In this document: in pieces, positions 16,689 through 25,323 of the stretch
Layout of the letters: every line of letters starts with the position of its first letter
Position numbering within the stretch: the first letter of the stretch is position 1
NCBI RefSeq assembly: GCF_050122995.1
Contig: NZ_JBNLIA010000001.1
Span: 62,001 to 126,000 of the forward strand
Length of the DNA: 64,000 nucleotides
Direction of reading: 5' to 3'
From: Haloparvum alkalitolerans
Lineage (GTDB): Archaea > Halobacteriota > Halobacteria > Halobacteriales > Haloferacaceae
Notes under the pieces: model-generated
What the model was told of the DNA's origin: nothing
Seen by the model: only the letters and a program-made list of their open reading frames with translations
Database searches by the model: none
Made by a program: the position numbers and the translations under genes

Positions 16689-17591
16689 TCACGGGTCCCA
16701 GAGGCTGTCCTTCGTGAACGTTGCCGTCCGGGTACAGTCGGGGGCGTCACACTGGAGTCGGACCCTGTCCTGAATGTAGTTCCACTCCTCCTCGTTGACG
16801 ACCGTGAAGCCGACCGTGTCGAACTCGTCGTTGCGAACGAGGTGCCGGTTCTGGGTGGTCAGCCACGGGATCCCGCACCCCTCGCAGTTCATCTCCCACA
16901 GGACGGTGAGGTGGCTCTCCCGCGCCTCCCGGGCGGCGTCCTCGATCCGCTGCCGGCCCCGCTCGATCGCCCGCTGCTCGCGCTCGGCTTCGCGTGCCGC
17001 CTCCCGCTTTTGCTCACGTTCCCGCTTGTCCTCCTTGTACTCCGCGTAGGAGTCCAGCGCGCTCGCGCCGGCGGCCGCGGCGGTACCGACCGCCTCGACC
17101 GCGTCCTTCGTCAGCTGCTTGCTGTACTCCTCGGACATGTGCTCTTTCTCGCCGATGCTCAGGCCGATCTCGCCGACCGGCCCGGTCCTCGTCGGTGCCA
17201 ACAGCTCGAACGTCCCCAGCCCGGCGGCGATGACCCCCACGAGCAGCATCGGGATGCCGAACAGGTAGCCGAGAACGGTGCCGAGAACCGCCGGGAGTAC
17301 GAACAGCCCGACGCCGCCCAACAGAACCCCCGCGGCGACGAACTTCCACGACCGGCTCCGCGCCGCCTCGACGTCGTCGTACCCGCACTGTCGGCACGCG
17401 TCCTCGTTGACCGGCGTGAGTTCGCCGCACTCGGTGCAGGGACCGTACCGCGGCTGCCCGCAGGACCCACACTCCTCCGTGCCCATCGACGCCCCACAAC
17501 TGGGGCAGGTCTCCCGCCGGTCGCCGCAGTGGCGGCAGAACCAGTCGTTTCGTGTCAGTTCGTATTGGTTGCAGTTCCCACATATTGGCAT
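16689..17591 (-). CDS. Zinc-ribbon membrane protein with coiled coil
   Basis: A 300-residue protein of unknown role. Its N-terminal 75 residues hold a series of zinc-ribbon knuckles (CGNCNQ, CRHCGD, CPSCGA, CGSCGQ, CTECGE, CRQCGY: twelve Cys in CxxC pairs), followed by two adjacent membrane helices (about 83-130), a charged helical coiled-coil stretch rich in Arg/Glu (about 175-225) and a C-terminal Cys cluster (CEGCGIPW ... CDAPDC) that could form another zinc site. The ATG at 17591 is about 26 bp after CATATAG, so it is likely leaderless. It lies in the accessory stretch downstream of HicBA. The layout suggests a membrane-tethered scaffold or sensor. Confidence 0.7.
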   Translation of the reverse strand: MPICGNCNQYELTRNDWFCRHCGDRRETCPSCGASMGTEECGSCGQPRYGPCTECGELTPVNEDACRQCGYDDVEAARSRSWKFVAAGVLLGGVGLFVLPAVLGTVLGYLFGIPMLLVGVIAAGLGTFELLAPTRTGPVGEIGLSIGEKEHMSEEYSKQLTKDAVEAVGTAAAAGASALDSYAEYKEDKREREQKREAAREAEREQRAIERGRQRIEDAAREARESHLTVLWEMNCEGCGIPWLTTQNRHLVRNDEFDTVGFTVVNEEEWNYIQDRVRLQCDAPDCTRTATFTKDSLWDP

Positions 17592-17718
17592 GGTGTGCTA
17601 AATCATCTCTAGCACTATATGGATTATGCGGGAAAATTGTCACAAACGCCGTTCTTGGGGTCTGAAACGGATGAATCCTCGTCGTGGTCGGGGAGTCGTC
17701 CCGGGGCGGGCGTGGATC

Positions 17719-17780
17719 GTCCGCGGTCGCGGACTCCGCGATCTCGATCTTCTCGTCGCCGAGTTCGCGTCGGTCCGGGA
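17719..17780 (-). pseudogene. Relic matching the tail of the restriction-methylation gene
   Basis: Immediately past the hicA stop, the minus strand reads RRELGDEKIEIAESATADD, which matches the last residues of the large restriction-methylation protein (LTDEEIEIVESAVADD). At the DNA level 17719-17757 matches 18451-18489 with about four mismatches in 39 bases. The frame continues past the position of the original stop and has no start. It is best read as a leftover 3' end of a related methylase gene, or as a duplication flanking hicBA. Confidence 0.55.
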
Positions 17781-18032
17781 TCAGGCGTTGCGATCGATCC
17801 AGTCGCAGAACGCGTCGAAGTCGCGCGCGCCAGCCTCGTCGGCGATCTCGCGGAGCGTCCCTGTCCGGAGTTCGTCGTGTAAGGGAACGGTGACGTGGCG
17901 CCGGTCGTCCTCGTTCGTCGGGTGGCGGTAGTACAGTTGCGCGTGGTCGCCGGTCGTCCGTCGCCACTCGAAACCGCCCGCGTTGACGAGGACTGTTGCG
18001 ACCTCGCTGCCCGAGAAGGTTCGTCTACCCAT
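17781..18032 (-). CDS. hicA: HicA-type mRNA interferase toxin
   Basis: An 83-residue HicA toxin, which in characterised family members cleaves mRNA using a single catalytic His on a double-stranded RNA-binding-like fold. The opening FSGSEVATVLVNAGGFEWRR is the usual helix, and the conserved GDHAQLYYRH segment carries the presumed catalytic His29-32 region, followed by VTVPLHDELRTGTLREIA, the family's second landmark. It starts directly after the hicB stop with no gap. The antitoxin-first order is one of the two known arrangements. The C-terminal acidic extension is slightly longer than bacterial HicA (about 60-75 residues). Confidence 0.88.
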   Translation of the reverse strand: MGRRTFSGSEVATVLVNAGGFEWRRTTGDHAQLYYRHPTNEDDRRHVTVPLHDELRTGTLREIADEAGARDFDAFCDWIDRNA

Positions 18033-18302
18033 TCAGTCGAGTACGTCCGGCGGCTCCCGGTCGCCCGTCGTGTTGGCCTCGGGATCGATCCCCAGGGCTT
18101 CCAGTTCCGCGGCCGTCGGTTCGCGTCCGGCCTCGCCGTGGTGGAGCGCGACCGCCTCGTCGAGGTTCTCCAGCGCGGCGGCGCGTGACTCGCCTTGCGT
18201 CGTCACGCCCGTCTCGACGTCCTTGGCGATCCACCAGTCGTCCTCGCGCCAGAGACGGATCTCGTCCTCGTGGTCGTCGCCGTCTCTCGTCGACGTGGCC
18301 AT
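18033..18302 (-). CDS. hicB: HicB-type antitoxin
   Basis: An 89-residue HicB-like antitoxin: a degraded RNase-H-like half with WREDDWWIAKDVETGVTTQG followed by the helix ESRAAALENLDEAVALHHGE, which is the standard HicB core. The remaining 30 residues are acidic and Pro-rich, and no helix-turn-helix or ribbon-helix-helix DNA-binding domain is evident, so autoregulation may rely on the N-terminus or be absent. The TATA-like CCTTATTC about 27 bp upstream of the ATG fits a leaderless start. It is cotranscribed with hicA. Confidence 0.85.
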   Translation of the reverse strand: MATSTRDGDDHEDEIRLWREDDWWIAKDVETGVTTQGESRAAALENLDEAVALHHGEAGREPTAAELEALGIDPEANTTGDREPPDVLD

Positions 18303-18444
18303 TACGGATACATACGTGCGGAATGCCGAATAAGGGTTTGGGCGACCGCGGCCGCTCCGCGAGCCGCCCGGGTGCCGGTCTCAGACGCCGCCGACCCGCC
18401 ACAGACGTGCTGCCGTGTCCACCACCTCGAAGGCGAGTTCGGGG

Positions 18445-21400
18445 TCAGTCGTCCGCGACCGCGGACTCCACGATCTCGATCTCCTCGTCGGTGAGGTCGT
18501 AGAGGTCGTAGACGATCTCGTCGATGAGCGCGTCCGTTTTCTCGATCTTCGCGTCCAACTCCTCGGCGCGCTCCTTCGTCTCGACGTAGCGGTCCAGATC
18601 CGCGGCCACGTCCTCGGGGTCCGGCAGCGTCATCGCCTTCAGGCGGTCGAGCGGAGAGTTCGTCTTCGTCGCGTTGTCGCGGAAGCCGGCGAAGCCGCCG
18701 GCCTCGTCGACCGCGACCGGGACGAACGCCTCCACGAGCGCGGCCTCGGTCTCCGACAGGTCCAGCAGCGTGAACGCCTCCAGATAGTCGGTCTCGGTGT
18801 AGCCGTAGGTGTCTGTTTCGTGGGCGTCCTCGTCCTCCGGCTTGTACCGCGCGGTCGCGGAGACCGTGACCGCCGTCCCGTCGCGCTCGGCGCGCACGTC
18901 GCCGACGCGGAGCTTCTCGTAGTCCTCTGCGGTCGCGTCGAGGACCCCCGACGCGGCCGGCTGGAACAGCCCGATGTCCGGGAGCCTCGGGCCGTCTTCG
19001 TAGTTGCCGAGGTAGTCGAGGAGGTCGAGGTTGAGATCGGTTTTCCGTTGTTTGGCTTCATAAATGTCGTCTGCTGCGTTTTCGAGGGCTTGCAGTGCGT
19101 TCTCCTCATCATTGACCGACAATTGGCGGGCAGTTTCAGGGAGAGGAATTGGAATCCTGAGACTAAACATCGGCTTAAATCGAAGATAATCACCACTAAC
19201 GTGAGTCCCTCCGTAGATCTGGCGATAATATGAATTGACGAACTGAGAGTTAAAAACCGCCAAAAGATACTTCAAAGGAACTTCTTCGGTTTCTGGGGTA
19301 ACGCTATACAAGGTGTTCAGGGCAAAAAGGCCTCGTGCGTCAAATGCAGCAACCGGCCGATAGCTTATGTCCCTGATGAATAATTTTCCATCTCTGTCGA
19401 ATAAATCTCGATCACGAAGGTCGCCATATTCCCCATTGTCACTATCGATCAGTGATTCATCATACCGGATGTATTGGCCACTCCATTCTGCCAGATAGCG
19501 ATCGATTGATTTTCCGTCTACTAGTTTTTCGCAGGTGTCGTCAACCGGTTCATCAACTATTAATTTCTCTCGAACATTTCCTGTGTGGATGGCTTCGGTC
19601 ATTTCGACATAATCACCTAACCGAGCACACCTCTCAAGAATACCAGATACGAGTGGTTCTACCGCCGGGTCCAGATTAACTGGGATGATCCCACCGATAT
19701 CTTGGATCGTCTCCCTGCGAATGTCTGTTGAGACGAGGTCATTCAATCCCTCGTCCGTCCTTGGCTTCCGGATACTGACAACGTCTGTGGGCACTCCACG
19801 TGTCTGTAAAATAACTGGATAGATGTCCGCAGTAGGGAACACATCCTGAACAGAAACATCCGTTATCGAGTGTATGCCGACTTCTTCAAGAAGGAGACTA
19901 CGGAGGTTCTCACCGTAACCCGTCGTAGTCCATTTATTTGGTATGATGTAACTGTTTAAATCGCTGATCTCCGCAGCGAGTTCTATAAATGGGATATATA
20001 TGTCAAATGCACCCTCTGCCGTAGCGTAGTTCGACTTGTAGTACTCCTTTTGTTCATCAGGTAGGTTTCGACTTCGTATATACGGCGGATTCCCGATCAC
20101 CGCGTCGAAGCCCGCGTTCTCCATGCGGTCGCCGTCCGCGTCGTAGAACGCGACGGGGAACTCCAGTTCCCAGTGGAAGAACTGTTCGTCGTCGGCCATC
20201 GCCTGCGCACTTTTGAACCAGTCTTGCTCCTCGATGCTGTCCCACGCGCTCTGCTGGAGGGCGCGGGCCATGCGCTCGTAGGCGTCGCCGGGCACGTCGA
20301 GGCCGAACCGGTCGGCGGTGTGGACGTTCGCCATCGCCAGCAGGTGCCGATAGAGCGGGTCCTCGCGGACCTCGTCGTAAACGTCCTCCATCTCCTTGGC
20401 GTCCGCGAGGGTCTCGTTGTCGATGGACAGCAGGTCCGCGAACCGGTCCATCACGTGCGCGAGCGCCTCCTGGCGCGCGTGGTCGAAGAACTGCGTGAAC
20501 GTGACCTGCCCGTCTGCGGTCGCGGCACCGTCCGAGACCTCGCCCCCGCCCTCGGTACCGACTTCACCGTCCGCGTCCTCCTCGCCGTCCGCGAGCACGT
20601 CCTCGATGTCGCTCCCGACCAGCGAGTTCCCGGTCTTCAGGTGGTGGTCGAGGAAGGCGAGCGGTTGCTCGGCCGCGAGCGTCCGGAGCCACAGCGAGAC
20701 CTTCGCGAGCTCGGTCGCGAGGGGATTCAGGTCCACGCCGTAGATACACCGCTGGGCCACCTTCCGACGCGCCCAGTTGATGTCGTGGTCCTCCTCGACC
20801 GTCTCGATCCCCTCCTGTGCCGCCTGCTTCTCCTGCGCGTCGATGATCTCGCGGGCGAGGTAGTCGACCGCGCTCGTGAGGAAGTGGCCGCTCCCCATCG
20901 CGGGGTCGAGGATCTTGAGGTCGAAGACGCGCTCCGCGAACTCGTCCGCGAACGTCCCCGCCTCCTCGTCGCCCTTCCGGTAGCTCGTCTGCCCGACCAG
21001 GTCCTCACGGATCTCCTCGACCAGTGGCCCGAGCGTCTCGTCGACGATGTACTCCACCACGTACTCCGGCGTGTAGTACGACCCCGTCGCCTTGCGCTCG
21101 CCGCTGCCCGTCGTGAGGTAGACTTCTCCCTCCTCCACGGCGACCGCGTCACCATCGTCGCCCTCCGCGGCCGCGACGTACTCGCCGTCGTCGAGCGCCA
21201 TCGGTCCGTCCGCGACGTGGAGCTGGTACTCCAGCAGGCCCTCGTAGATGCTGCCGAGGTGGCGGACATCCAGCGATGAGTAGTCGACGAAGATCTTCCC
21301 GCCGCCCTCGGCCCGCCGGCTCCGCGTGAGCAGTTCGATGACCCGCGCGAGGTGTGCGTCCCCCACGGTGTGTTCCGCCAGGAACTGCGCCTCGGGGTCG

Positions 21401-22539
21401 TCGTCCTCGTCCGGGTCCGTCCGAAACAGCCCGCCGTTGTACGCCGGGATGTGTAGGTCATCTTCGGGGATCCCGCGCGACTCGCTCCCCTGGTCGATCA
21501 GCGCGAACAGCTCCTCCAGCCGCGAACTCAGGTCGTCCTGCCAGTCGTGATACTTCGGATCGCCGCTGTCGAGTTCCGCGGCGACCTCCTGTTTCAGCGC
21601 GTTCAGGCTGTACGACTCCTCGTAAATCTCGTTGTCCGTGTCCAGCAGGTTCCGCCCCTCCGCCTCCGCGTACAGGACGAAGATCAGGCGGTAGAGGTAG
21701 ATGAGCGAGGCGTCGTGAACGAGGTCCAGATCCGCTTCTTCGAGATCGTTGTCGGGATACTGGAGGTACCCCTCCGAGAGCACCTTGATCGCCTCGTAGA
21801 TGTTGTCCTGCAGGTCCTCGCCCAACTCTTGGGCGAAGACGTTGGACTCGTCGTACACGTCGTCGAGGAAGCAGTCGCCGCCCGCATCTTCCAGAAACGC
21901 CTCGTGCCGGAAGAAGAGGTAGAAGAACTTGAAGTCCTCCAGATCACCTTCCTCGAGGACCGTCGGTAGGTCCACCTCGTAGTAGGAGTCGAGCCGGTGG
22001 CTCGTCGGCCCGTAGTAGAGCCGCCACTTCTTCCCGTCCGTCAGCACCGCCCAGCGGGCGGGCGTCTCCTGTAAGTAGACGTGGATCTGGTAGCTCGGGT
22101 TCTCGAAGTCGCGCTCGTGCTCGCCGCTCCCGCGCGTGTCGAGCGGCCGTCCCCAGCGTTTAGCGTCCGCGACGGCGACCGCGTTCTCGTAGAAGTCGCC
22201 GCCTTCGTTTTTGTTGTCGAACGCCTGCCGAGCGACCTCCTCGCTCGGGAAGAAGCCGTAATCCGGTCGGCGCTGGCCCCGCTGCACCGTCTCCTCGACC
22301 TCGAAGGGGATGCCGAGCTTCCGGAACATCGGCCGGATGAACTTCTCCTCGAGGCCCGACTCGGTCCGCTCCGCGACGGTCCCCCGCTGTTCCTCCCACA
22401 GGTCTCGTATCTCCTCGCGGGCCTCCTCGAGTTCGGCCTCGCTCACCTCGTTCCACGCCTCCGTTTCGGGGAGGTGTTCGTCAAGATAATGGTTCGAGAA
22501 CAGGTCGCGGTTCGTCCGGTAGGTGAGTGCGGTTTGCAT
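18445..22539 (-). CDS. Fused restriction endonuclease/adenine methyltransferase (type IIG, Eco57I/PglX-like)
   Basis: A 1364-residue single-chain restriction-modification enzyme. The N-terminus has a PD-(D/E)xK-like nuclease site: RRPDYGFF with Asp93, then VAVADAKRW with Asp125 and Lys127. The N6-adenine methyltransferase core has motif I DPAMGSGHFL (about residue 540), CIYGVDLNPLATELAKVSLW, and catalytic GNPPYI (about 815). The following 350 residues, presumably the target-recognition domain, are encoded by conspicuously AT-rich DNA (about 19035-20090) against GC-rich flanks, with sharp borders right after NPPY and near the C-terminus. This suggests the recognition part was swapped in. No pglZ, brxC or other BREX genes flank it. 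Sequence specificity is unknown. Confidence 0.88.
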   Translation of the reverse strand: MQTALTYRTNRDLFSNHYLDEHLPETEAWNEVSEAELEEAREEIRDLWEEQRGTVAERTESGLEEKFIRPMFRKLGIPFEVEETVQRGQRRPDYGFFPSEEVARQAFDNKNEGGDFYENAVAVADAKRWGRPLDTRGSGEHERDFENPSYQIHVYLQETPARWAVLTDGKKWRLYYGPTSHRLDSYYEVDLPTVLEEGDLEDFKFFYLFFRHEAFLEDAGGDCFLDDVYDESNVFAQELGEDLQDNIYEAIKVLSEGYLQYPDNDLEEADLDLVHDASLIYLYRLIFVLYAEAEGRNLLDTDNEIYEESYSLNALKQEVAAELDSGDPKYHDWQDDLSSRLEELFALIDQGSESRGIPEDDLHIPAYNGGLFRTDPDEDDDPEAQFLAEHTVGDAHLARVIELLTRSRRAEGGGKIFVDYSSLDVRHLGSIYEGLLEYQLHVADGPMALDDGEYVAAAEGDDGDAVAVEEGEVYLTTGSGERKATGSYYTPEYVVEYIVDETLGPLVEEIREDLVGQTSYRKGDEEAGTFADEFAERVFDLKILDPAMGSGHFLTSAVDYLAREIIDAQEKQAAQEGIETVEEDHDINWARRKVAQRCIYGVDLNPLATELAKVSLWLRTLAAEQPLAFLDHHLKTGNSLVGSDIEDVLADGEEDADGEVGTEGGGEVSDGAATADGQVTFTQFFDHARQEALAHVMDRFADLLSIDNETLADAKEMEDVYDEVREDPLYRHLLAMANVHTADRFGLDVPGDAYERMARALQQSAWDSIEEQDWFKSAQAMADDEQFFHWELEFPVAFYDADGDRMENAGFDAVIGNPPYIRSRNLPDEQKEYYKSNYATAEGAFDIYIPFIELAAEISDLNSYIIPNKWTTTGYGENLRSLLLEEVGIHSITDVSVQDVFPTADIYPVILQTRGVPTDVVSIRKPRTDEGLNDLVSTDIRRETIQDIGGIIPVNLDPAVEPLVSGILERCARLGDYVEMTEAIHTGNVREKLIVDEPVDDTCEKLVDGKSIDRYLAEWSGQYIRYDESLIDSDNGEYGDLRDRDLFDRDGKLFIRDISYRPVAAFDARGLFALNTLYSVTPETEEVPLKYLLAVFNSQFVNSYYRQIYGGTHVSGDYLRFKPMFSLRIPIPLPETARQLSVNDEENALQALENAADDIYEAKQRKTDLNLDLLDYLGNYEDGPRLPDIGLFQPAASGVLDATAEDYEKLRVGDVRAERDGTAVTVSATARYKPEDEDAHETDTYGYTETDYLEAFTLLDLSETEAALVEAFVPVAVDEAGGFAGFRDNATKTNSPLDRLKAMTLPDPEDVAADLDRYVETKERAEELDAKIEKTDALIDEIVYDLYDLTDEEIEIVESAVADD

Positions 22540-22542
22540 GCG

Positions 22543-22728
22543 TTAGACAGGTGTGAGACCGGACCGTTCGTCCGCGCCGATGGTAACGGTTGGGGCGGGA
22601 GCAACCGACCCGGCGTGAGAGTCCTCGACCGCGCCATCGTCGTCGCCTTCACTTTCGACAATGCCGGAGCCGGCCGCTCGGGTCCGGGAGAATTTCTCGT
22701 CGATCCACTCGACTTGTTTGCGGCTCAT
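22543..22728 (-). CDS. Small protein just upstream of the restriction enzyme, unknown
   Basis: A 61-residue ORF that ends three bases before the restriction-enzyme ATG, so the two are almost certainly cotranscribed. It starts MSRKQVEWIDEKFSRTRAAG, a basic and amphipathic stretch reminiscent of short ribbon-helix-helix proteins, and continues with an acidic, low-complexity tail. A GTG one codon earlier is an alternative start. The TATA-like TCTATACGG near 22764 lies about 36 bp upstream. By position it could be a controller for the restriction enzyme, but no family is established. Confidence 0.55.
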   Translation of the reverse strand: MSRKQVEWIDEKFSRTRAAGSGIVESEGDDDGAVEDSHAGSVAPAPTVTIGADERSGLTPV

Positions 22729-22814
22729 CACGTATGCGGCGACCGAATACGGGCAGCCGTATAGACTTTTCTTCAATCCGTCACCGAGGGGGACTCCGTC
22801 CCCGCTTCCCCGGC

Positions 22815-25199
22815 CTACCCGGTCCGGATCTCGAACCGCGCGCCGCCGTCCTCGCTCTCACCCACTTCGATCGACCAGCCGTGGCCCTCGGCGATCTGCT
22901 GGACGATGTGGAGGCCCAGCCCGGAGCCGGACGACTCGTCCGAGAAGCCCGCCTCGAAGACGCGGTCGCGGTCGGCCGGGTCGATCCCGGGGCCGTCGTC
23001 GGCGACGTAGAAACCGTCGGACAGGTCGCCGACCGTGACCGTCACCGCGGGGCCGACGTGGTCGACCGCGTTCCGGAGCAGGTTCTCCAGCAGTTGGCGG
23101 AGTCGGCCCTCGTCGGCCCGAATCTCCCGCGTGGTCTCGACCCGGAGACTGGCGTCCGCGGTGTCGACCCCCTCCCAGCACGCCTCGACGACCTCGGCCA
23201 GCGCCACGCGCTCGGTGGACTCGATGCGCGTGCCGTCGCGGGCGAGCGCGAGCACGTCGTCCACGAGCGTCCGCATTCGGTCGTGCGCCCGCGCCACCGC
23301 GTCGAGGTGCTCGCTGTCGCCCTCGAACTCCGCGCGCGCGAGCTCCAGCCGACCGGTCGCGACGTTCAGGGGGTTCCGCAGGTCGTGGGTCAGCGTGCTG
23401 GCGAAGCCGTCGAGCCGCTCGTTCTGTCGGTCGAGCTCGTCCCGCTGGCGAACGAGTTCCCGCTCGTGTTCGAGCCGCGAGAGGGTCAACTCGGCGGTCG
23501 TCGCCAGCAGCCGCCCGAGGAAGGCGTCGCTCTCCGCGAAGGAGTTCGGATTCGTCGTGGCGACGCTGACGGTGCCGTGATCGCCCAGCGGAATCACCAT
23601 GAGGCTCCGGATCGGCGGGTCCGGGTCGACGTCGCTCTCGCGTTCGGTGACGTCCCCGTGGACCTGCGCCGTTCCGGACTCGTAAGCCCGCCAGTTGAGG
23701 CTCTCGCCCGGCTCGAACGCCTCCCGCGGGGTCACGGTCTCGACCGCGGTCTCCGTCGCCGCCGCCAACACCAACGCGTCGCGGTCCGCGTCGTAAAACC
23801 GCACGGTAGCGAGGGGGAATCCGATCACGTCCTCGGCGGCGCGCACCACGAGCCGGGCGACTTCGTCGGCGTCGGGGGCCCGCATGAGCTCGCGGGTCGT
23901 CTCGTGGAGCCGCTCCAGCCGGTCGGTGCGGTCGCGGAGCTCCCGCTCTCGCCCGACCGCGTCGAGCGCCGCCGTGAGCGTCCGCCCGACGATCTCCACG
24001 AAGCTGCGGTCGATCGCCTCGAACGCCTCCGGCTCTACCCGGGAGACGACGAGGACGCCGTGGTCACCGAGCGGGTAGACGACCGCGGACCGCGAGGGCG
24101 TTTCCTCGCCGAGCGTCCCGACCGTGTGCGTGTCGGCGATGTACCGCGACTCGCCGGTCCGGAACGTCTCCCACACGACCCGCGAGTCGGTCGCCTCGTC
24201 GTCGGCGCCGTAGGCCTCGGGGACGCCGATGCCCTCGCGGACCTCGTCGAGCGCCGCGACCCGCTCCAGTCGGCGGCCGTCCTCGGAGACCAGATGGACG
24301 CCGGCGAGCGGCGAGTCCAGCGCGCGGTCGACGATGTCGACGGCGATCCGAGCGGTCTCCGCGACCGAGGACGCCTCGATCAGGTCGCCCGTTCGGCGAG
24401 CGACCCGCTCCAGCGCGTGTTCGCGCCGCTTCCGGTCGGTTATCTCGCGGACGTACACCACCAGCCCACCGACCGCCGGGTCGTCGAGCAGGTCCCGGCC
24501 GCGGGCTTCCAGCCAGGTCCACGTTCCGTCGCCGCTCCGGAACCGGAACTCCGCCGACGGCCGCCGGTCCGGGTCGCCGACCATCGCGGAAAAGGCCTCC
24601 ATCGTCCGCTCGCGGTCCGCCTCGTGGACGTAGTCGAAGCCGTTCTCGCCGACCAGCTCCTCGGGCTCGTACCCGAGCACGCGCTCGGCGGTCGGGCTGA
24701 GGTACCGAAAGGTCCCGTCGGGGTCGACGATCACGATGACGTCCGTCGACTCCTCGATCAGGCGTCGGTATCGCAGGTGGGGCTCCTCGGCCTCCCGTTC
24801 CGCGCGGTAGCGCGTGACGGCGTTCTCGATCCGGTTCGCGAGCACTGCGTACTGGCTCGAGCCGGTCTCCTTCCGGAGGTAGTCGGTCGCGCCCCGCCGG
24901 ATCGCCTCGGCCGCGACTCCCTCGCTCCCGTCGTCCGCGAACAGGACGAACGGGAGCTCCGGATGCGACTCCCGAACCGCCTCCAGCAGCTCGATGCCGT
25001 CCGTGTCGGGGATGGCGTAGTCGGAGACGACACAGTCGATCGGCCCGTCGCGGAGCCGGCCGAGCGCCGCGTCCGGGTCGGTCGCCGTTTCGACGACGAA
25101 CCGGTCCGACTCCCGCTCCAGAGAGTCCGCCGTCAGCCCGACGGACTCGCCGTCGTCATCGATCGCGAGCACCCGGATCGGATCCGACGACGAGACCAT
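22815..25199 (-). CDS. Hybrid sensor histidine kinase, REC-PAS-GAF-GAF-HisKA-HATPase
   Basis: A 794-residue cytoplasmic signalling kinase with no membrane helix. The receiver domain is N-terminal (1-125) with acidic pocket IDDD (13-16), phospho-acceptor Asp60 in CVVSDYAIPDTDG and Lys in DYLRKE. A PAS domain follows (about 145-255, GYEPEELVGENGFDYVH), then two GAF domains (about 275-420 and 440-590), HisKA with THDLRNPLN (about 605) and HATPase_c with VADDGPGID and GSGLGLHIV. The receiver-first order is common in haloarchaea and suggests a phosphorelay input. A TATA box (GTTATAG, about 27 bp upstream) fits a leaderless ATG. No partner regulator is adjacent and the signal is unknown. Confidence 0.92.
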   Translation of the reverse strand: MVSSSDPIRVLAIDDDGESVGLTADSLERESDRFVVETATDPDAALGRLRDGPIDCVVSDYAIPDTDGIELLEAVRESHPELPFVLFADDGSEGVAAEAIRRGATDYLRKETGSSQYAVLANRIENAVTRYRAEREAEEPHLRYRRLIEESTDVIVIVDPDGTFRYLSPTAERVLGYEPEELVGENGFDYVHEADRERTMEAFSAMVGDPDRRPSAEFRFRSGDGTWTWLEARGRDLLDDPAVGGLVVYVREITDRKRREHALERVARRTGDLIEASSVAETARIAVDIVDRALDSPLAGVHLVSEDGRRLERVAALDEVREGIGVPEAYGADDEATDSRVVWETFRTGESRYIADTHTVGTLGEETPSRSAVVYPLGDHGVLVVSRVEPEAFEAIDRSFVEIVGRTLTAALDAVGRERELRDRTDRLERLHETTRELMRAPDADEVARLVVRAAEDVIGFPLATVRFYDADRDALVLAAATETAVETVTPREAFEPGESLNWRAYESGTAQVHGDVTERESDVDPDPPIRSLMVIPLGDHGTVSVATTNPNSFAESDAFLGRLLATTAELTLSRLEHERELVRQRDELDRQNERLDGFASTLTHDLRNPLNVATGRLELARAEFEGDSEHLDAVARAHDRMRTLVDDVLALARDGTRIESTERVALAEVVEACWEGVDTADASLRVETTREIRADEGRLRQLLENLLRNAVDHVGPAVTVTVGDLSDGFYVADDGPGIDPADRDRVFEAGFSDESSGSGLGLHIVQQIAEGHGWSIEVGESEDGGARFEIRTG

Positions 25200-25323
25200 T
25201 GGTTGAATGACGTATCCCGATCAACTATAACGTGTGGGTATCCCCCCAGGCTCAGGGACAAAAATAAACTCCCAGATGCGGTTATGGGTGCTCTGCTGGG
25301 CGCTCGATCCGATCACGCCGTCA

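Noticed and set aside
18380..18444. Short coding tail after the restriction gene stop (reads ELAFEVVDTAARLWRVGGV)
   Set aside because: It continues in frame-like fashion from a stop, has no start of its own and no neighbour; it may be a gene fragment but cannot be supported as a gene.
18445..22539. BREX system (PglX)
   Set aside because: The methyltransferase core resembles PglX, but there is a PD-(D/E)xK-like N-terminus and no brxC, pglZ, brxA or brxB nearby, so a stand-alone type IIG enzyme fits better.
22729..22814. Longer start for the 61-residue protein at 22728
   Set aside because: The upstream in-frame part (MKKSLYGCPYSVAAYV) overlaps the promoter-like TATA sequence, so the shorter form is preferred.
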